From Eukaryota sp. TZLM1-RC (lineage: Eukaryota; Metamonada: BaSk clade): DNA of 64,000 nt. Position numbers and translations under genes: made by a program. Location: positions 1,178,001 through 1,242,000 of the forward strand of contig JAUPSS010000010.1 of the NCBI GenBank assembly GCA_040285825.1. The letters run 5' to 3'. The notes under the pieces are model-generated. The model searched no databases. It was not told the DNA's origin and saw nothing but the letters and a program-made list of their open reading frames with translations. Shown here piece by piece: positions 53,112 to 62,120 of the stretch (positions are counted from its first letter, which is position 1; every line of letters starts with the position of its first letter).

Positions 53112-54448
53112 CTATCTACTACACAGATACTGAGGCCTTTCATTGCCACTCATTCTGGCTTCAGCAATTGCAAACATATTCAGACAAGCCAGCTTATTTC
53201 TATTGAAAAGCTTTGTTGAGCCTTTGTTACTGAGTTTGCAACTTTGACTGTTACAAGCTAATAAACCATGACATGTAGTAACTGGAGTCTTTTCTCTTCT
53301 ATACACTCTGGGATTTGTTACTCTCAAAAACGTAGCAACCTTTTCAAAACAAACAGGACATTTTGCTGAAGTGAAAGCTTCATTAATCATCAATACTTCA
53401 AATCCATTTCTCTTCAGAAATTGAATCCATCCAATGCCTCGAGTAGGTCTCTGATGTTTCAAATTTTTAAAACCTTTTTTACCATAATCACCCATTAGTA
53501 TTAAAGTGTCTTTCGGGTTGCCAAACTGCTGAACAAGGCTTTTTAACAACCAACTTTCAGTCTTTTGCTTGTGAATAAAAACTTGCATTTTATGAATGCT
53601 CCACAAGTCAAGACTGTAAAATTCAATTGTCAAAAAAACTTGCCGAAGTTTGGCAACCACAAAGTTGGAAAAATCTATAAAAGTTGCTGAATTTGCAGCA
53701 AACGCGGATAATTCGGTGTTTGCATCTTCATTTGTCATTTCGTTAGACTCTATCATTTGGTTTCTGTTGTAATCTACCTCAGTATACTTTATCGCCCATC
53801 GTTTTTGCTTTTCATTCATCCTACTTTTCAAAGACCAGGAAATCTGAGTCATTCTCAACCATTTGTACTTCTTGTCTTGATTCATCACCCCACTATTTTT
53901 TTGCTGTTCCGTTTCATGTTCAGGCACCATTGCTAGTTCTTCATCAGTCTTTTTGCTGCCGCAATACAATAAATCACGTTTTCCAGGATCACAAACAACA
54001 ATTCGTTTGTCTTGAAAAGTATCAACATCAACATCATCAATATATAAATCCGAAATTCTGGCCTTGTTGTCTGGCTTACATTTCTGACCTTGTAAATCCT
54101 GACGAACAAATTCTAATGCAATATTAAATCCATCTGTGTGGATAATGTTGTGGAATTTATAGCTCTTCTGTTTGAACATTGGTTAGACCAAAAGTCAAAT
54201 TGCTCAGGTGGATTGAATTTCGCAATTTGGGCTAATGTATTGGACATCTTCAGCGTCTGTGTAGATGATAAATCATCCATCAATGTTTGTTTAACAATTC
54301 TCCATAGTGTTCTTGTATCAATAGGAAAATATCCAGGGCCTACAGTGGTTGAAACAGGAGAAATATGACAAGGTTTTATCTCTCTACAGGAGCTATATTG
54401 GGCAATTGTAATTGCTGGTGTTAGGAATATTTGAGGATCTGTTTCCAC
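53112..54448 (-). pseudogene. Fanzor-like RNA-guided nuclease, copy 1
   Basis: A 355-codon frame (54179-53112) plus an upstream frame (54448-54180) joined by a frameshift near 54178. Upstream part: 'STTVGPGYFPIDTRTLWRIV' and 'KFNPPEQFDFW'. Main part: 'FHNIIHTDGFNIALEFV' (the Thr-Asp-Gly hallmark), 'VVCDPGKRDLLY' (first RuvC Asp, about 53967-54000), 'QRPTRGIGWIQFLKRNG', 'MINEAFTSAKCPVC' (alternative Glu plus first Cys pair), 'TCHGLLACN' (second half of the ribbon), and 'LFNRNKLACLNMFAIAEA'. The last motif should be N-R-D; Asp is replaced by Asn (codon 53196-53198, AAT). With the frameshift, this copy is probably inactive as a nuclease. Confidence 0.88.
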
Positions 54449-54457
54449 AGATCCTCA
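54432..54457. other. perfect 11-bp stem hairpin
   Basis: TGAGGATCTGT and ACAGATCCTCA pair perfectly around a TTCC loop. It lies at the junction between the Fanzor N-terminal frame and the integrase insertion. The sequence begins TG and ends CA, as LTR ends do; it may be a solo element end or a structured RNA piece. Confidence 0.7.
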
Positions 54458-54479
54458 TTATAAGGGCCAGTGAAATTGA

Positions 54480-55085
54480 ATAAATATCTTTATCTTTTAT
54501 CTCTATTCTGTACAATGTCTAACCATACAGCATCAATATTTACTAGTTTTCGTCGATTCATTTACAAGGTCTACATCACTTGTACCTTTAAAAGAACTTA
54601 ATGCCTTAGAAGTTGCAGATGCTTTGATATGGAACGTCTGCGCTATTTTTGGCATATCTATGTCTATACATAGTGACAATGGCCCTGAGTTCGCCAACGA
54701 ATTATTTAATTTGCTTTGCCAAAGAATGTCAATTGAAGTGTCTAAATCAATTCCTTACCATTCTGAGAGCAATGGATTGGTTGAAAGAAAACATCGAGAT
54801 GTGATACAATGTATAAGGAAATTATTAATAGATTACAACGACTATCATTCATGGTCCACATATGTACCTATAACTCAACTATTAATTAATTCAACCAAAA
54901 GTAGAATAACAAATCACACTCCATACGAACTGATGTTTGGGTCATCTATCAGCCCAAGATCAGATCCTGCTAACATCCTAGGAGGCATTTTCGATTTTGA
55001 ATCCAATGTACCATTTTTGCAAGACCTCAAATTTAAGAATCAACGCCTTAAATGGGAAGATGTTGATTTGAGGTCATTGATTTGA
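54480..55085 (+). mobile_element. LTR-retrotransposon integrase fragment
   Basis: One open frame (54480-55085) encodes an integrase catalytic core: 'YLLVFVDSFTRSTSLVPLKE' (first Asp), 'SIHSDNGPEFANELFNLL' (second Asp), 'IPYHSESNGLVERKHRDV' (Glu), then 'NSTKSRITNHTPYELMFG', the classic end of Ty3/gypsy-type cores. No zinc-binding N-domain, RT or LTRs. It lies on the opposite strand inside the Fanzor element and is absent from copy 2, so it is a later or independent insertion. Confidence 0.85.
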
Positions 55086-55151
55086 ATTGAATCAATGGAT
55101 CAGGCTTGAAACCACTACGACTTGGCTCAATTTTTTTGACCTTATTCGGTT

Positions 55152-56150
55152 TCAATGGTTTTTTGTCAAAATCTGCCTGTTCTCAATATTCAACATTGTA
55201 TTCTCAATACAAATTTCTCGGTTCAGTGCATTTTGTTGTTTTTTCAGCTTACGCTTTGATGTTTGTTGGTCAAAAATCGCATTTCTAATAATTTTTGATA
55301 GAGGAGTTGATTCAAAATTAGATCTTCTCTTTCTGGGACCAGGATTTGCTTCAACATCTCCATCAATTGTTAAATCAACAGTAAATGGGTTTGTTGATAG
55401 AAGATGTTGGCAGCTTCTGGATTGAAAAGATAAATTATAAACATAATAATCAAACTCAACATTATCAAAATAACAATTTAAGACACAACATCCCATATCT
55501 AAAGTGCAAGAATCTAAACCACAAAAATGAACAAACTCATAAGCATCAAAACAACAATGTAAAACAAAACATATACAAAAGAAACATCCCACATCCACAG
55601 TACAAGTACGTAAACCACGAAAAACAACAAACCCAAAAACATCAAGACAACCTTTCAAAACAAAACACAAACAAGAAAAACATCCCATATTCAAAGTACA
55701 AGTACCTAAACCAAAAACATCAAAGTAACAACAATGTAAAACAAAACACAAACCAGAACAACATCCCATATCTACAGTACAAATAGCTAAACCATGAAAA
55801 ACAACAAACTCAATAACATCAAAGTAACAATTCAAAACAAAACACGAAGAAGAAGAGCATCCCATATCCAAGGTGATTAGCACCATTGCTGATTCAACAG
55901 CACCCATATCATGACTCACATGATGACTCAGAAAAGTGCAATACTCTACCCCCACGGAAGAATCAGAACGACGATTTCGATAAGAAATCGAGACTCTGAC
56001 CTTCCGTTTATTCCTGTAAAACAGAATGACTGTTCCCGACTGAGGAGTTCGGGAAGAAGTACTCGGCTGTTCTTTGAACAACAGGTTGAAGGAGGAGGTG
56101 GGAACTGAGTCCGTAACCTCGTTATCCTTGTTCTCCTTTTGTGGATGCAT
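55152..56150 (-). CDS. N-terminal ORF of Fanzor element with Cys-rich repeats and 2A
   Basis: 332 codons from Met at 56150. Residues 1-95: Lys/Glu- then Ser/Arg-rich, beginning 'MHPQKENKDNEVTDSVPTSS'; copy 2 begins 'MQQNDEKDNDITGSLLTSS', confirming the start. Residues about 96-230: about five imperfect repeats of roughly 27-36 residues rich in Cys and Phe ('CTVDMGCC ... CFVLHCCFD'). Then a block conserved in copy 2 ('CYFDNVEFDYYVYNLSFQS'). Residues 264-272 are GDVEANPGP. After it: 'RKRRSN' and a basic stretch to a stop at 55152, which is created by a single-base frame change relative to copy 2. I infer that it originally read on into the nuclease. Confidence 0.7.
   Translation of the reverse strand: MHPQKENKDNEVTDSVPTSSFNLLFKEQPSTSSRTPQSGTVILFYRNKRKVRVSISYRNRRSDSSVGVEYCTFLSHHVSHDMGAVESAMVLITLDMGCSSSSCFVLNCYFDVIEFVVFHGLAICTVDMGCCSGLCFVLHCCYFDVFGLGTCTLNMGCFSCLCFVLKGCLDVFGFVVFRGLRTCTVDVGCFFCICFVLHCCFDAYEFVHFCGLDSCTLDMGCCVLNCYFDNVEFDYYVYNLSFQSRSCQHLLSTNPFTVDLTIDGDVEANPGPRKRRSNFESTPLSKIIRNAIFDQQTSKRKLKKQQNALNREICIENTMLNIENRQILTKNH
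55335..55361 (-). other. 2A-type ribosome-skipping motif
   Basis: Encodes GDVEANPGP, a full match to the 2A consensus D-V/I-E-x-N-P-G-P, preceded by 'NPFTVDLTID' and followed by a basic segment. Known 2A peptides cause the ribosome to release the upstream product at Gly and continue from Pro. Activity here is inferred. Confidence 0.85.
55480..55870 (-). repeat. tandem repeat array in element ORF
   Basis: About five imperfect units of roughly 80-105 bp; each has a 'catcccatat' start on the plus strand. Minus-strand translation gives Cys/Phe-rich units; the plus strand is also open but His/Asn/Lys-rich. Copy 2 lacks the array (junction near 12872). Confidence 0.8.
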
Positions 56151-56152
56151 AT

Positions 56153-56512
56153 TTTGACCAACGAAATTATTTGTGGAGTTTTTCAAGACGTTTAACCTAC
56201 GAACCTTTATATGCACCTTTACGAACACATGGGGCTGTTGCCACTGGTCCACTGGCACTTCATACCCAAGGCAACTCATCTATGATTGCTGCGGCAGTTG
56301 AACATTCCTTCATTGTTTACTCCACAGATCGATTACACATACTCTACACTGGTCCTCCTCTTCCTGGACCTATCAGTCACATGATATGGGTGAAGCGAGT
56401 TTTAGTCTTCTCTATATCCAATTCTGTCTACTCGTGGACACCTGGATCTCAAACAACTTCTGTCGTCCTCTCTTCCCATGCCCACATAGCCTCTCTACTC
56501 ATTTTGATATAG
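56153..56512 (+). pseudogene. UTP21/WDR36 N-terminal fragment
   Basis: Encodes the start of the UTP21 propeller: 'LYAPLRTHGAVATGPLALHT', 'AVEHSFIVYSTDRLHILYTG' and 'ISHMIWVKRVLVFSISN', then stops at 56512, missing roughly the last 750 residues. There is no ATG in frame before it; the frame enters the Fanzor element's left end. UTP21 is a small-subunit processome protein, so a full copy must exist elsewhere. Confidence 0.75.
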
Positions 56513-57346
56513 AAACGGATATTTCAATTGGAAGCAAGCTGTATGTAAGAATAATTGAAAAGGTGTGGAAAACCTTTGTTTTCCTTCAAGTTGAATGATC
56601 CAAATGATCTTCAAATTTTGATTGACTATTGACTTGACTTTTGATTGAGGCTATCATCTGTTGAATTGATTGGGTGTGGAAACTTTAAATTTAATATTCA
56701 CAATTGGCAGTGGTCTATTTGTTCTGTATGAAAAGAAAGCAGTAAATTGGTAAAGTCCATTTATATTGTGTGGGAGTTATAGGTGGTACAGACTGTGCTG
56801 CTTTGACCACAGATTTCTTATATCTACAAACCTTAGTTACTACTAAAATGTTATATCAGGAACGTGTCCAACTTCAAAGCCCAATTAAATGTTCAATTAC
56901 GTTCCCTTTCAGATCAATTAATGCAAATACTGAAACTAGAATGTATTACAGTCCAATTGATTGAAAGCCAGTTTTGCAAAACAGATCTGGTAAAAAATGC
57001 TGTGAGTAGGTTTAGTGATTGTTATGCTTGTTTGGAGTATACTGAATACAAAATAGTATTTTAAATTAACAAAAATAGAGTTTTTCCAAATAAAATTGAT
57101 CGAATTGAGTTACACGACTTGAATCATCTTGAAAAATCCTGAAAACTATTTGTATAAAGCTAAAAACATAAGGTTCAAAAAGTCGTGGAGAAATGTTGAA
57201 CAAAAGATGGAAGATGACAAACAAGAATCAAATAAATAATAATGTGAGCATAAGGTCAAAGTTTATTAGCATGGATAGAAACGTGCTTTGATTGAGTTGA
57301 TAACTGAAATACTTGTTTGATAAATAAGATAAAACACTAAACCAAA
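56513..57346. other. gene-poor stretch
   Basis: A 66-codon frame at 56864-57064 (+, 'LNVQLRSLSDQLMQILKLE'-like, ending 'LEYTEYKIVF') is helical and may be the end of a lost gene. It lacks an ATG and is not supported further. Confidence 0.35.
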
Positions 57347-58291
57347 TCAATCCACTATAGACATCCTCCTAAACCCTGCAACTGACCTAGAAGTCTCAAA
57401 AGTTTTCTCCAGCTCCTCAGAACTCATTGAATTGTAATTTTCCACTGAATTCCTAGTCCCAGAAAGAGTAGACACTTCCCGAGGTGCACTGACGCCAACC
57501 ATAACTGAAGGTGAAGAGGGACAAGGGGAAAGGTCTCCTAATATTCTGTTAACTGTTTCATAAGAACTATCGCTTTCAGATAAATGTCCAACCTTGCTGG
57601 TTCCGTAGCTATCTGAGGATCCAAACTGACGGGGTTTGATGGGGGTTTCAGCTCGTTGATGTACTGATACAATGTCAGTGAATGCCTTGACAGAGGCATC
57701 ATCAAGAGAATAACTGCTAGTCATTGATGATAAGTTTTTCGCAGCCCGTTGTAGCTGAGTGCTGAGGTTATTGTATTCTTCCTCTTGCTCTTTAATAAAT
57801 TGTTGGATTCTCGACCGCATTTCTACATATTCTTTATCCAAAAAGCTGCTAAATGTGTGTAATAGACTTTCATGAATAGAGCAGTAATCATTGGGAACCT
57901 GATTCACCATATGAGAGGGCACCTCTATCCCAAAAACCTTTGACACTGGTTCTACAGGGGTAAGTGGGTCTGTTAGGCACTTGTAAGCGAGTAAAGACTG
58001 TGTGTACTCTACTAAAGCAAAAACTGGACCACATATTCTGCAGATATAAATAGAAAGTCTGTTATGGGGTATAAGTTGACTTAATTCTGGGAATTTGATG
58101 ACTGGATCTTTGAGATACTTGGCTGAAACGTACCCATTAAGAGCGAGACTAGTTATATTTTCAACATCAATGGAAATGTTGGAACAAGGGCACCGAAGCA
58201 TCAATATATGGAGTGAATATGATCTAAAACTGTGTTTTTTGAATCTAAAATAGAAGTCTTCCCAAATTTGTCTCTGTCCGTTGAATAACAT
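57347..58291 (-). CDS. hypothetical protein with Cys pairs and phospho-rich tail
   Basis: 314 residues from the ATG at 58291; an alternative ATG at 58201 gives 284. Residues about 30-105 have 'RCPCSN' and 'CRICGP', a possible zinc site. About 140-195 is a coiled coil ('RIQQFIKEQEEEYNNLSTQL'). The C-terminal about 110 residues are Ser-rich with 'RRMSIVD' at the end, which looks like a basophilic-kinase site. No family recognised. Its start codon is 8 bp from the ARL13-like start on the other strand. Confidence 0.6.
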   Translation of the reverse strand: MLFNGQRQIWEDFYFRFKKHSFRSYSLHILMLRCPCSNISIDVENITSLALNGYVSAKYLKDPVIKFPELSQLIPHNRLSIYICRICGPVFALVEYTQSLLAYKCLTDPLTPVEPVSKVFGIEVPSHMVNQVPNDYCSIHESLLHTFSSFLDKEYVEMRSRIQQFIKEQEEEYNNLSTQLQRAAKNLSSMTSSYSLDDASVKAFTDIVSVHQRAETPIKPRQFGSSDSYGTSKVGHLSESDSSYETVNRILGDLSPCPSSPSVMVGVSAPREVSTLSGTRNSVENYNSMSSEELEKTFETSRSVAGFRRMSIVD

Positions 58292-58299
58292 TGTTTCCA

Positions 58300-59011
58300 A
58301 TGGGATTATTGTATCGCTGTTGCTGTTCCTGTAAATCTGAAGCCACTACAAATATAACCCTTGCGCTCTTTGGAATTGATAATGCTGGCAAGACGACTGC
58401 TTTTAACACCTTAAGAGGCGATACGCACTCAATCATCGCACCCACTGTTGGCTTTGATACTGGCTCTTTTTTACATAAACGAACTACCTCAATTACATTA
58501 TTTGATGTGGGGGGAGGTCCTAAAATTCGTGATATATGGCAACATTATTACCCAGAAATACATGGTGTTTTATTTTTCATAGATGGTTCCGATCCAGACA
58601 GACTGAATGAGGCCAAGCAGGTCCTGATGAACAGTTTAGGTGACAAACACCTAGCACACAAGCCTTTGCTCATGTATGATCATACTGTTCAACCTTTTTA
58701 ACCCTAGATTAGTCAATAAGCAGGACGTTGACTCTGCTCTTAGTGCTGAGGAAGTGGCTTCAAAATTGGAATTGAACTTATTCAATTCAGATTTCTCGAT
58801 TCTACCATCCATTGCCTTACCCACCACTCAAGGATATCCTCATCAAGAGTTATTGTTTGCTGTTGATTGGATAGTGGAGAGGGTGCTGAACAATTTTGAT
58901 GAACTTGAGCTACGTATAGAGAACGAAAAGGAAGAATATTTAGCAGAGCAAAGACTAAAAAGAGCGGAAAAAAGGAAAAAGATTGAGCAAGAATTAAATA
59001 ATGATAATTGA
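58300..59011 (+). CDS. ARL13-like ciliary small GTPase
   Basis: 225 residues. Exons 58300-58673 and 58708-59011; removing a 34-nt intron (58674-58707, GTATGA ... CTAG) restores 'KPLLILVNKQDVDSAL' with the NKQD guanine-specificity motif. Starts Met-Gly-Leu-Leu-Tyr-Arg-Cys-Cys-Cys, a myristoyl/palmitoyl signal. Switch and P-loop: 'GIDNAGKTT', 'PTVGFDTG', and 'FDVGGGPKIRDIW', where Gly-Gly replaces the usual Gln, as in ARL13. The C-terminus is a charged helix ('EKEEYLAEQRLKRAEKRKKI'). ARL13B acts in the ciliary membrane as a GEF for ARL3; that role is family knowledge. Shorter than animal ARL13B (about 430). Confidence 0.88.
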
Positions 59012-59632
59012 TTTCTTTGTTTTATTTTTTTTAGAATTCTTGTTTGATCAGTTTATGCAGCTTTTCTCTTAATGAAGCTTGAGAGTTTTGTTTTATTACT
59101 CTTTTTATTAAGTTTTTTGAATTAGATTTTATTATTAGCACCCTCTTATTTCATTAACTCTGTTATTTTTTTGACGTTTAAATTGTCAGTATGTCTTATG
59201 CTAAAGCTGAGTTGCTTTGAATTTATATATTATTCCATATAGACAGAAGTAATTGGATATACAAATACTATTGGATAAATTTTAATTTGATATTCTTTCT
59301 ATTTAACTAAATTATCAACATTTTGCATACGCATGATACACGTTTGGCTTTTGGAAACCTGTTTTCTTTGGTCAAACAGACAATATTTCGAAGCAAATAG
59401 TTGATTGTAGATATTGTGTGCAGTTTTCATCAGTTAAAGAATACTAAATTGATTCAAAATAAGATATTCCAATCGAATAGTTTAAGTTTGGTCAATTTGA
59501 AAATTCAATTTTATTAATTTCTTGACTTTAGCAAACTGGGAATAGTTGAGTTGAATAAAAAAGCAAAAATTTGTATTTGCAATTTTCTTGTTTAATCTTC
59601 AAAAATAAAAAATAAAAAATAAGAAAGTAAAA
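59012..59632. other. intergenic, AT-rich
   Basis: No gene seen. Confidence 0.4.
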
Positions 59633-60580
59633 TTATTGATCCTTCTTTTTCTTCAAATCTTCCTTCAAAATACCAAACACGGTATTCATTTCTTGAGCAT
59701 AATCTACACGCTCACCATACGGGAAAAACACTTTAGCCACTTTTGTTACAATATTTGAACCTTCAGAAACCCCCCAAAAAATATTCCAATTGACTTTCCG
59801 TGGAACATTTTTGTTAAATGGATCGTAAACATTAGGGTGTTCCTTCCGTATGTTTTTCATAATCATGTCATCATACGTCGTACTGTTCGTCAGCGCATAC
59901 TTGAGATGAGAGAACAAAAGAGGAGCCAGAGCAATCAAGCTCGCAAGACAAAGAGCTCCTGAAAGAACAATCATTTTGGGCAACAAACCACCATAAACGA
60001 AATACTTTGTTTTAATTAACGAAAGAACGACAGGATAGTGGGAGATACAGGCAACGATGGCTCCTAAATATATACAAAGAAGAAAAGACAGGAAGCAATG
60101 TCGGTTCCTCCACCCTACACAAGTAGCTATAACCACACAGTGATGATCATAACTGGGTTGGCAAATGTTGCAGTACCTGCAATGATGACAACGAAACAAT
60201 CTCTGCTGAGAACACTTGTCACATTTGTGGAAGAACTTTTTACTTAATGGGTCGTTCAACAGTTTCTTCAACTCTTTCCTGTGAGTTTTCAGAAGCTGGC
60301 TGATTTTACCAGGACCTTTCCAGACAGTTAGGGTTAGGTTTATGAAAGCAAGTATTCCAAAAAGTAAAGAGACAAGCGCACACATGGCAAAAAAAGCCTG
60401 CTGCCGGATATAGTGAATTCTACTCAAATAAAAACATATAATGATGATAAAGCCTAAGAGGAAAAACAAAGTAGCAAGAATAACCTTCTCAAGTGCTAGT
60501 CGAACCTTGAACAAAAGGCTTTTGAGAGAAGTGAATAACATGATGAGTGCAAGACTGAAGAAAGCAATTGTAATGTTCAA
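59633..60580 (-). CDS. DHHC palmitoyltransferase
   Basis: 315 residues, intronless. The cysteine-rich domain is at about 118-168: 'CDKCSQQRLFRCHHCRYCN' then 'SYDHHCVVIATCVGWRNRHC', with the catalytic Asp-His-His-Cys intact. About three hydrophobic segments precede it (5-25, 33-52, 62-83) and two follow (170-192, 203-225). A 'TTYDDM' after the last segment fits the TTxE motif with Asp. It transfers palmitate to Cys of cytosolic proteins at Golgi/ER or plasma membrane. Substrates cannot be read from sequence. Confidence 0.92.
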   Translation of the reverse strand: MNITIAFFSLALIMLFTSLKSLLFKVRLALEKVILATLFFLLGFIIIICFYLSRIHYIRQQAFFAMCALVSLLFGILAFINLTLTVWKGPGKISQLLKTHRKELKKLLNDPLSKKFFHKCDKCSQQRLFRCHHCRYCNICQPSYDHHCVVIATCVGWRNRHCFLSFLLCIYLGAIVACISHYPVVLSLIKTKYFVYGGLLPKMIVLSGALCLASLIALAPLLFSHLKYALTNSTTYDDMIMKNIRKEHPNVYDPFNKNVPRKVNWNIFWGVSEGSNIVTKVAKVFFPYGERVDYAQEMNTVFGILKEDLKKKKDQ

Positions 60581-61520
60581 ATTCGTTGCAATAAGTTTCT
60601 ACCTCTTCTTTCCTCCTCTTTTTTCTGAATGCCCTTTACATTTGACATGCTTTTAAATACACCATGTGACTTCCGTACACTCAATGTACGTGCTTCCGAG
60701 GACACCAAGGTCAGAGCTGCTTGGACCTGCTTGCAAGTATATGATTGAAGTTTAAATTAAACCCAAATCTGATCATGGTAAATTGATTCTGTTTCCTTAC
60801 ATCGAATTCCATCATTCGGTCCATTTTTTGAGAAATAATATTCAATTTATAAAACAATTGTTTCGAGATTTCATCATCATTGCCTAAAAACCAACCAATT
60901 TTTCAATAGCATCAGTTGTTTTATATAAAACAAAGTAACCCAAATTGTTTAATCAAAAATATTATTTCCAGTTCTAAAATGAAATTTAATACAAGTTATT
61001 TAAACGTCAATTCATTTTACATCAAAGAAAGATCGGCTTGTGAACATATTAAGTCGCAATTAATTACCAATCGTTGTTTCCTAGTAATATTCAGATAAGT
61101 TTGTTTCAATTGCTGGAATACAGAGTTTACAACCAAGTTCGTTATCCACCAGAATGACAGTATTCAACTGGTGACCAGGCATATCAGCAAAGTTATTGTT
61201 CAAATATCTTTTTGTATTCCAGGGTGTATGCCCTTGTTGAAAATCCCTAACGTTGTAACGACGTAAATCATAGACTCTTGGAATGTCTTGATTTAAGTTT
61301 ATTGCTGTGAAGGGAAGTTCAATGGTTCAGCGAGACTGGATTGGGACCTTTTATGACTGTGGATTTATGAAAGGCATTTCAGTCTTTGTTTGTTGTTAAA
61401 GGAGGAATCCATAGCCTTGAATCAGTTTATTCTACACTGTTTCAAATTGAAATTCACAATTATATTTCAACAGTAGAACTCGAATTTTTTTCAGAAAATT
61501 GTAACCATCATAGAATTTCA
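60581..61520. other. intergenic
   Basis: Upstream region of the DHHC gene and AT-rich sequence; no supported gene. 61100-61500 may contain a decayed element, but no motif is clear. Confidence 0.35.
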
Positions 61521-61529
61521 TTCAAATTT

Positions 61530-61985
61530 AGAATATTCATTCATGTAATGTTGCAAATGATACTTTGGTTCACAGAAGAAAACTTTATCCTGTGGCTGCT
61601 CTGGATTTTAAAGCAAACGATAAACATAGAAAATATGATAAAGAAATTGAAGAGGCAAATGTCGATGAAAATACATAGCTGGTTTTTATTGCTTTCCCAT
61701 TTTCGATAAATGGAAGATTATCAGTTGAAGCAGAAACTTTTTTAGACGACTTCCAAAAAATGGTGCAAGAAAAAACAATGAACAGATTTGATATTTTTTT
61801 ATGGCGTTCACGGATTCAATTTGCCATTATTAATAGATTACCGCGGTTTTTCAATCGAATAAGAGAAGCTTTAGCTAGACAGCAAGCAGATCAAGATTTT
61901 GTAGAGGAAATCTTGATTCAATGATAGTCGTCCCATTAGTATTGAGTTAATTTAATTAAGTGTGCAAATTCAATAAATATAGTAA
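61530..61985 (+). mobile_element. LINE family B fragment with TAG shared with 46-kb copy
   Basis: Encodes 'NVANDTLVHRRKLYPVAALD', 'FKANDKHRKYDKEIEEANV', an in-frame TAG (near 61676), then the tail 'GRLSVEAETFLDDFQKMV ... ADQDFVEEIL' and the terminal 'gtgtgcaaattcaataaat' (61960-61978). 5' truncated near 61530. It lies 130 bp upstream of the DCAF7 start. Confidence 0.85.
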
Positions 61986-62120
61986 TATTCATTCCAAAAA
62001 AAACTCATCTTTCAGGAAAAAGATGCACTTGGAAAACACGCATTTTGTCAGGGTTGCAACTCTGACAAATTCGACTCACCGACATCACCCTACCTTCAAC
62101 CCCCAACCCTGGTCTACCTC

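Larger units (their letters stand above)
53059..56152 (-). mobile_element. Fanzor/2A element copy 1
   Basis: Defined by comparison with copy 2. The right end is at the shared 'tgggaaattccc' (53059-53070), preceded (in element orientation) by a hairpin ACACGA/TCGTGT; the left end is at the shared initiator Met of the first ORF (56148-56150). Order on the minus strand: N-terminal ORF with Cys-rich tandem repeats and 2A motif, a nuclease N-terminus split by an opposite-strand LTR-integrase fragment, then the Fanzor RuvC core. No obvious terminal inverted repeats. Confidence 0.85.

Noticed and set aside
55385-55786. Plus-strand His/Asn/Lys-rich ORF across the tandem repeats
   Set aside because: The minus-strand frame is the one whose start codon and downstream 2A block are conserved in the second copy; the plus frame is a by-product of composition.
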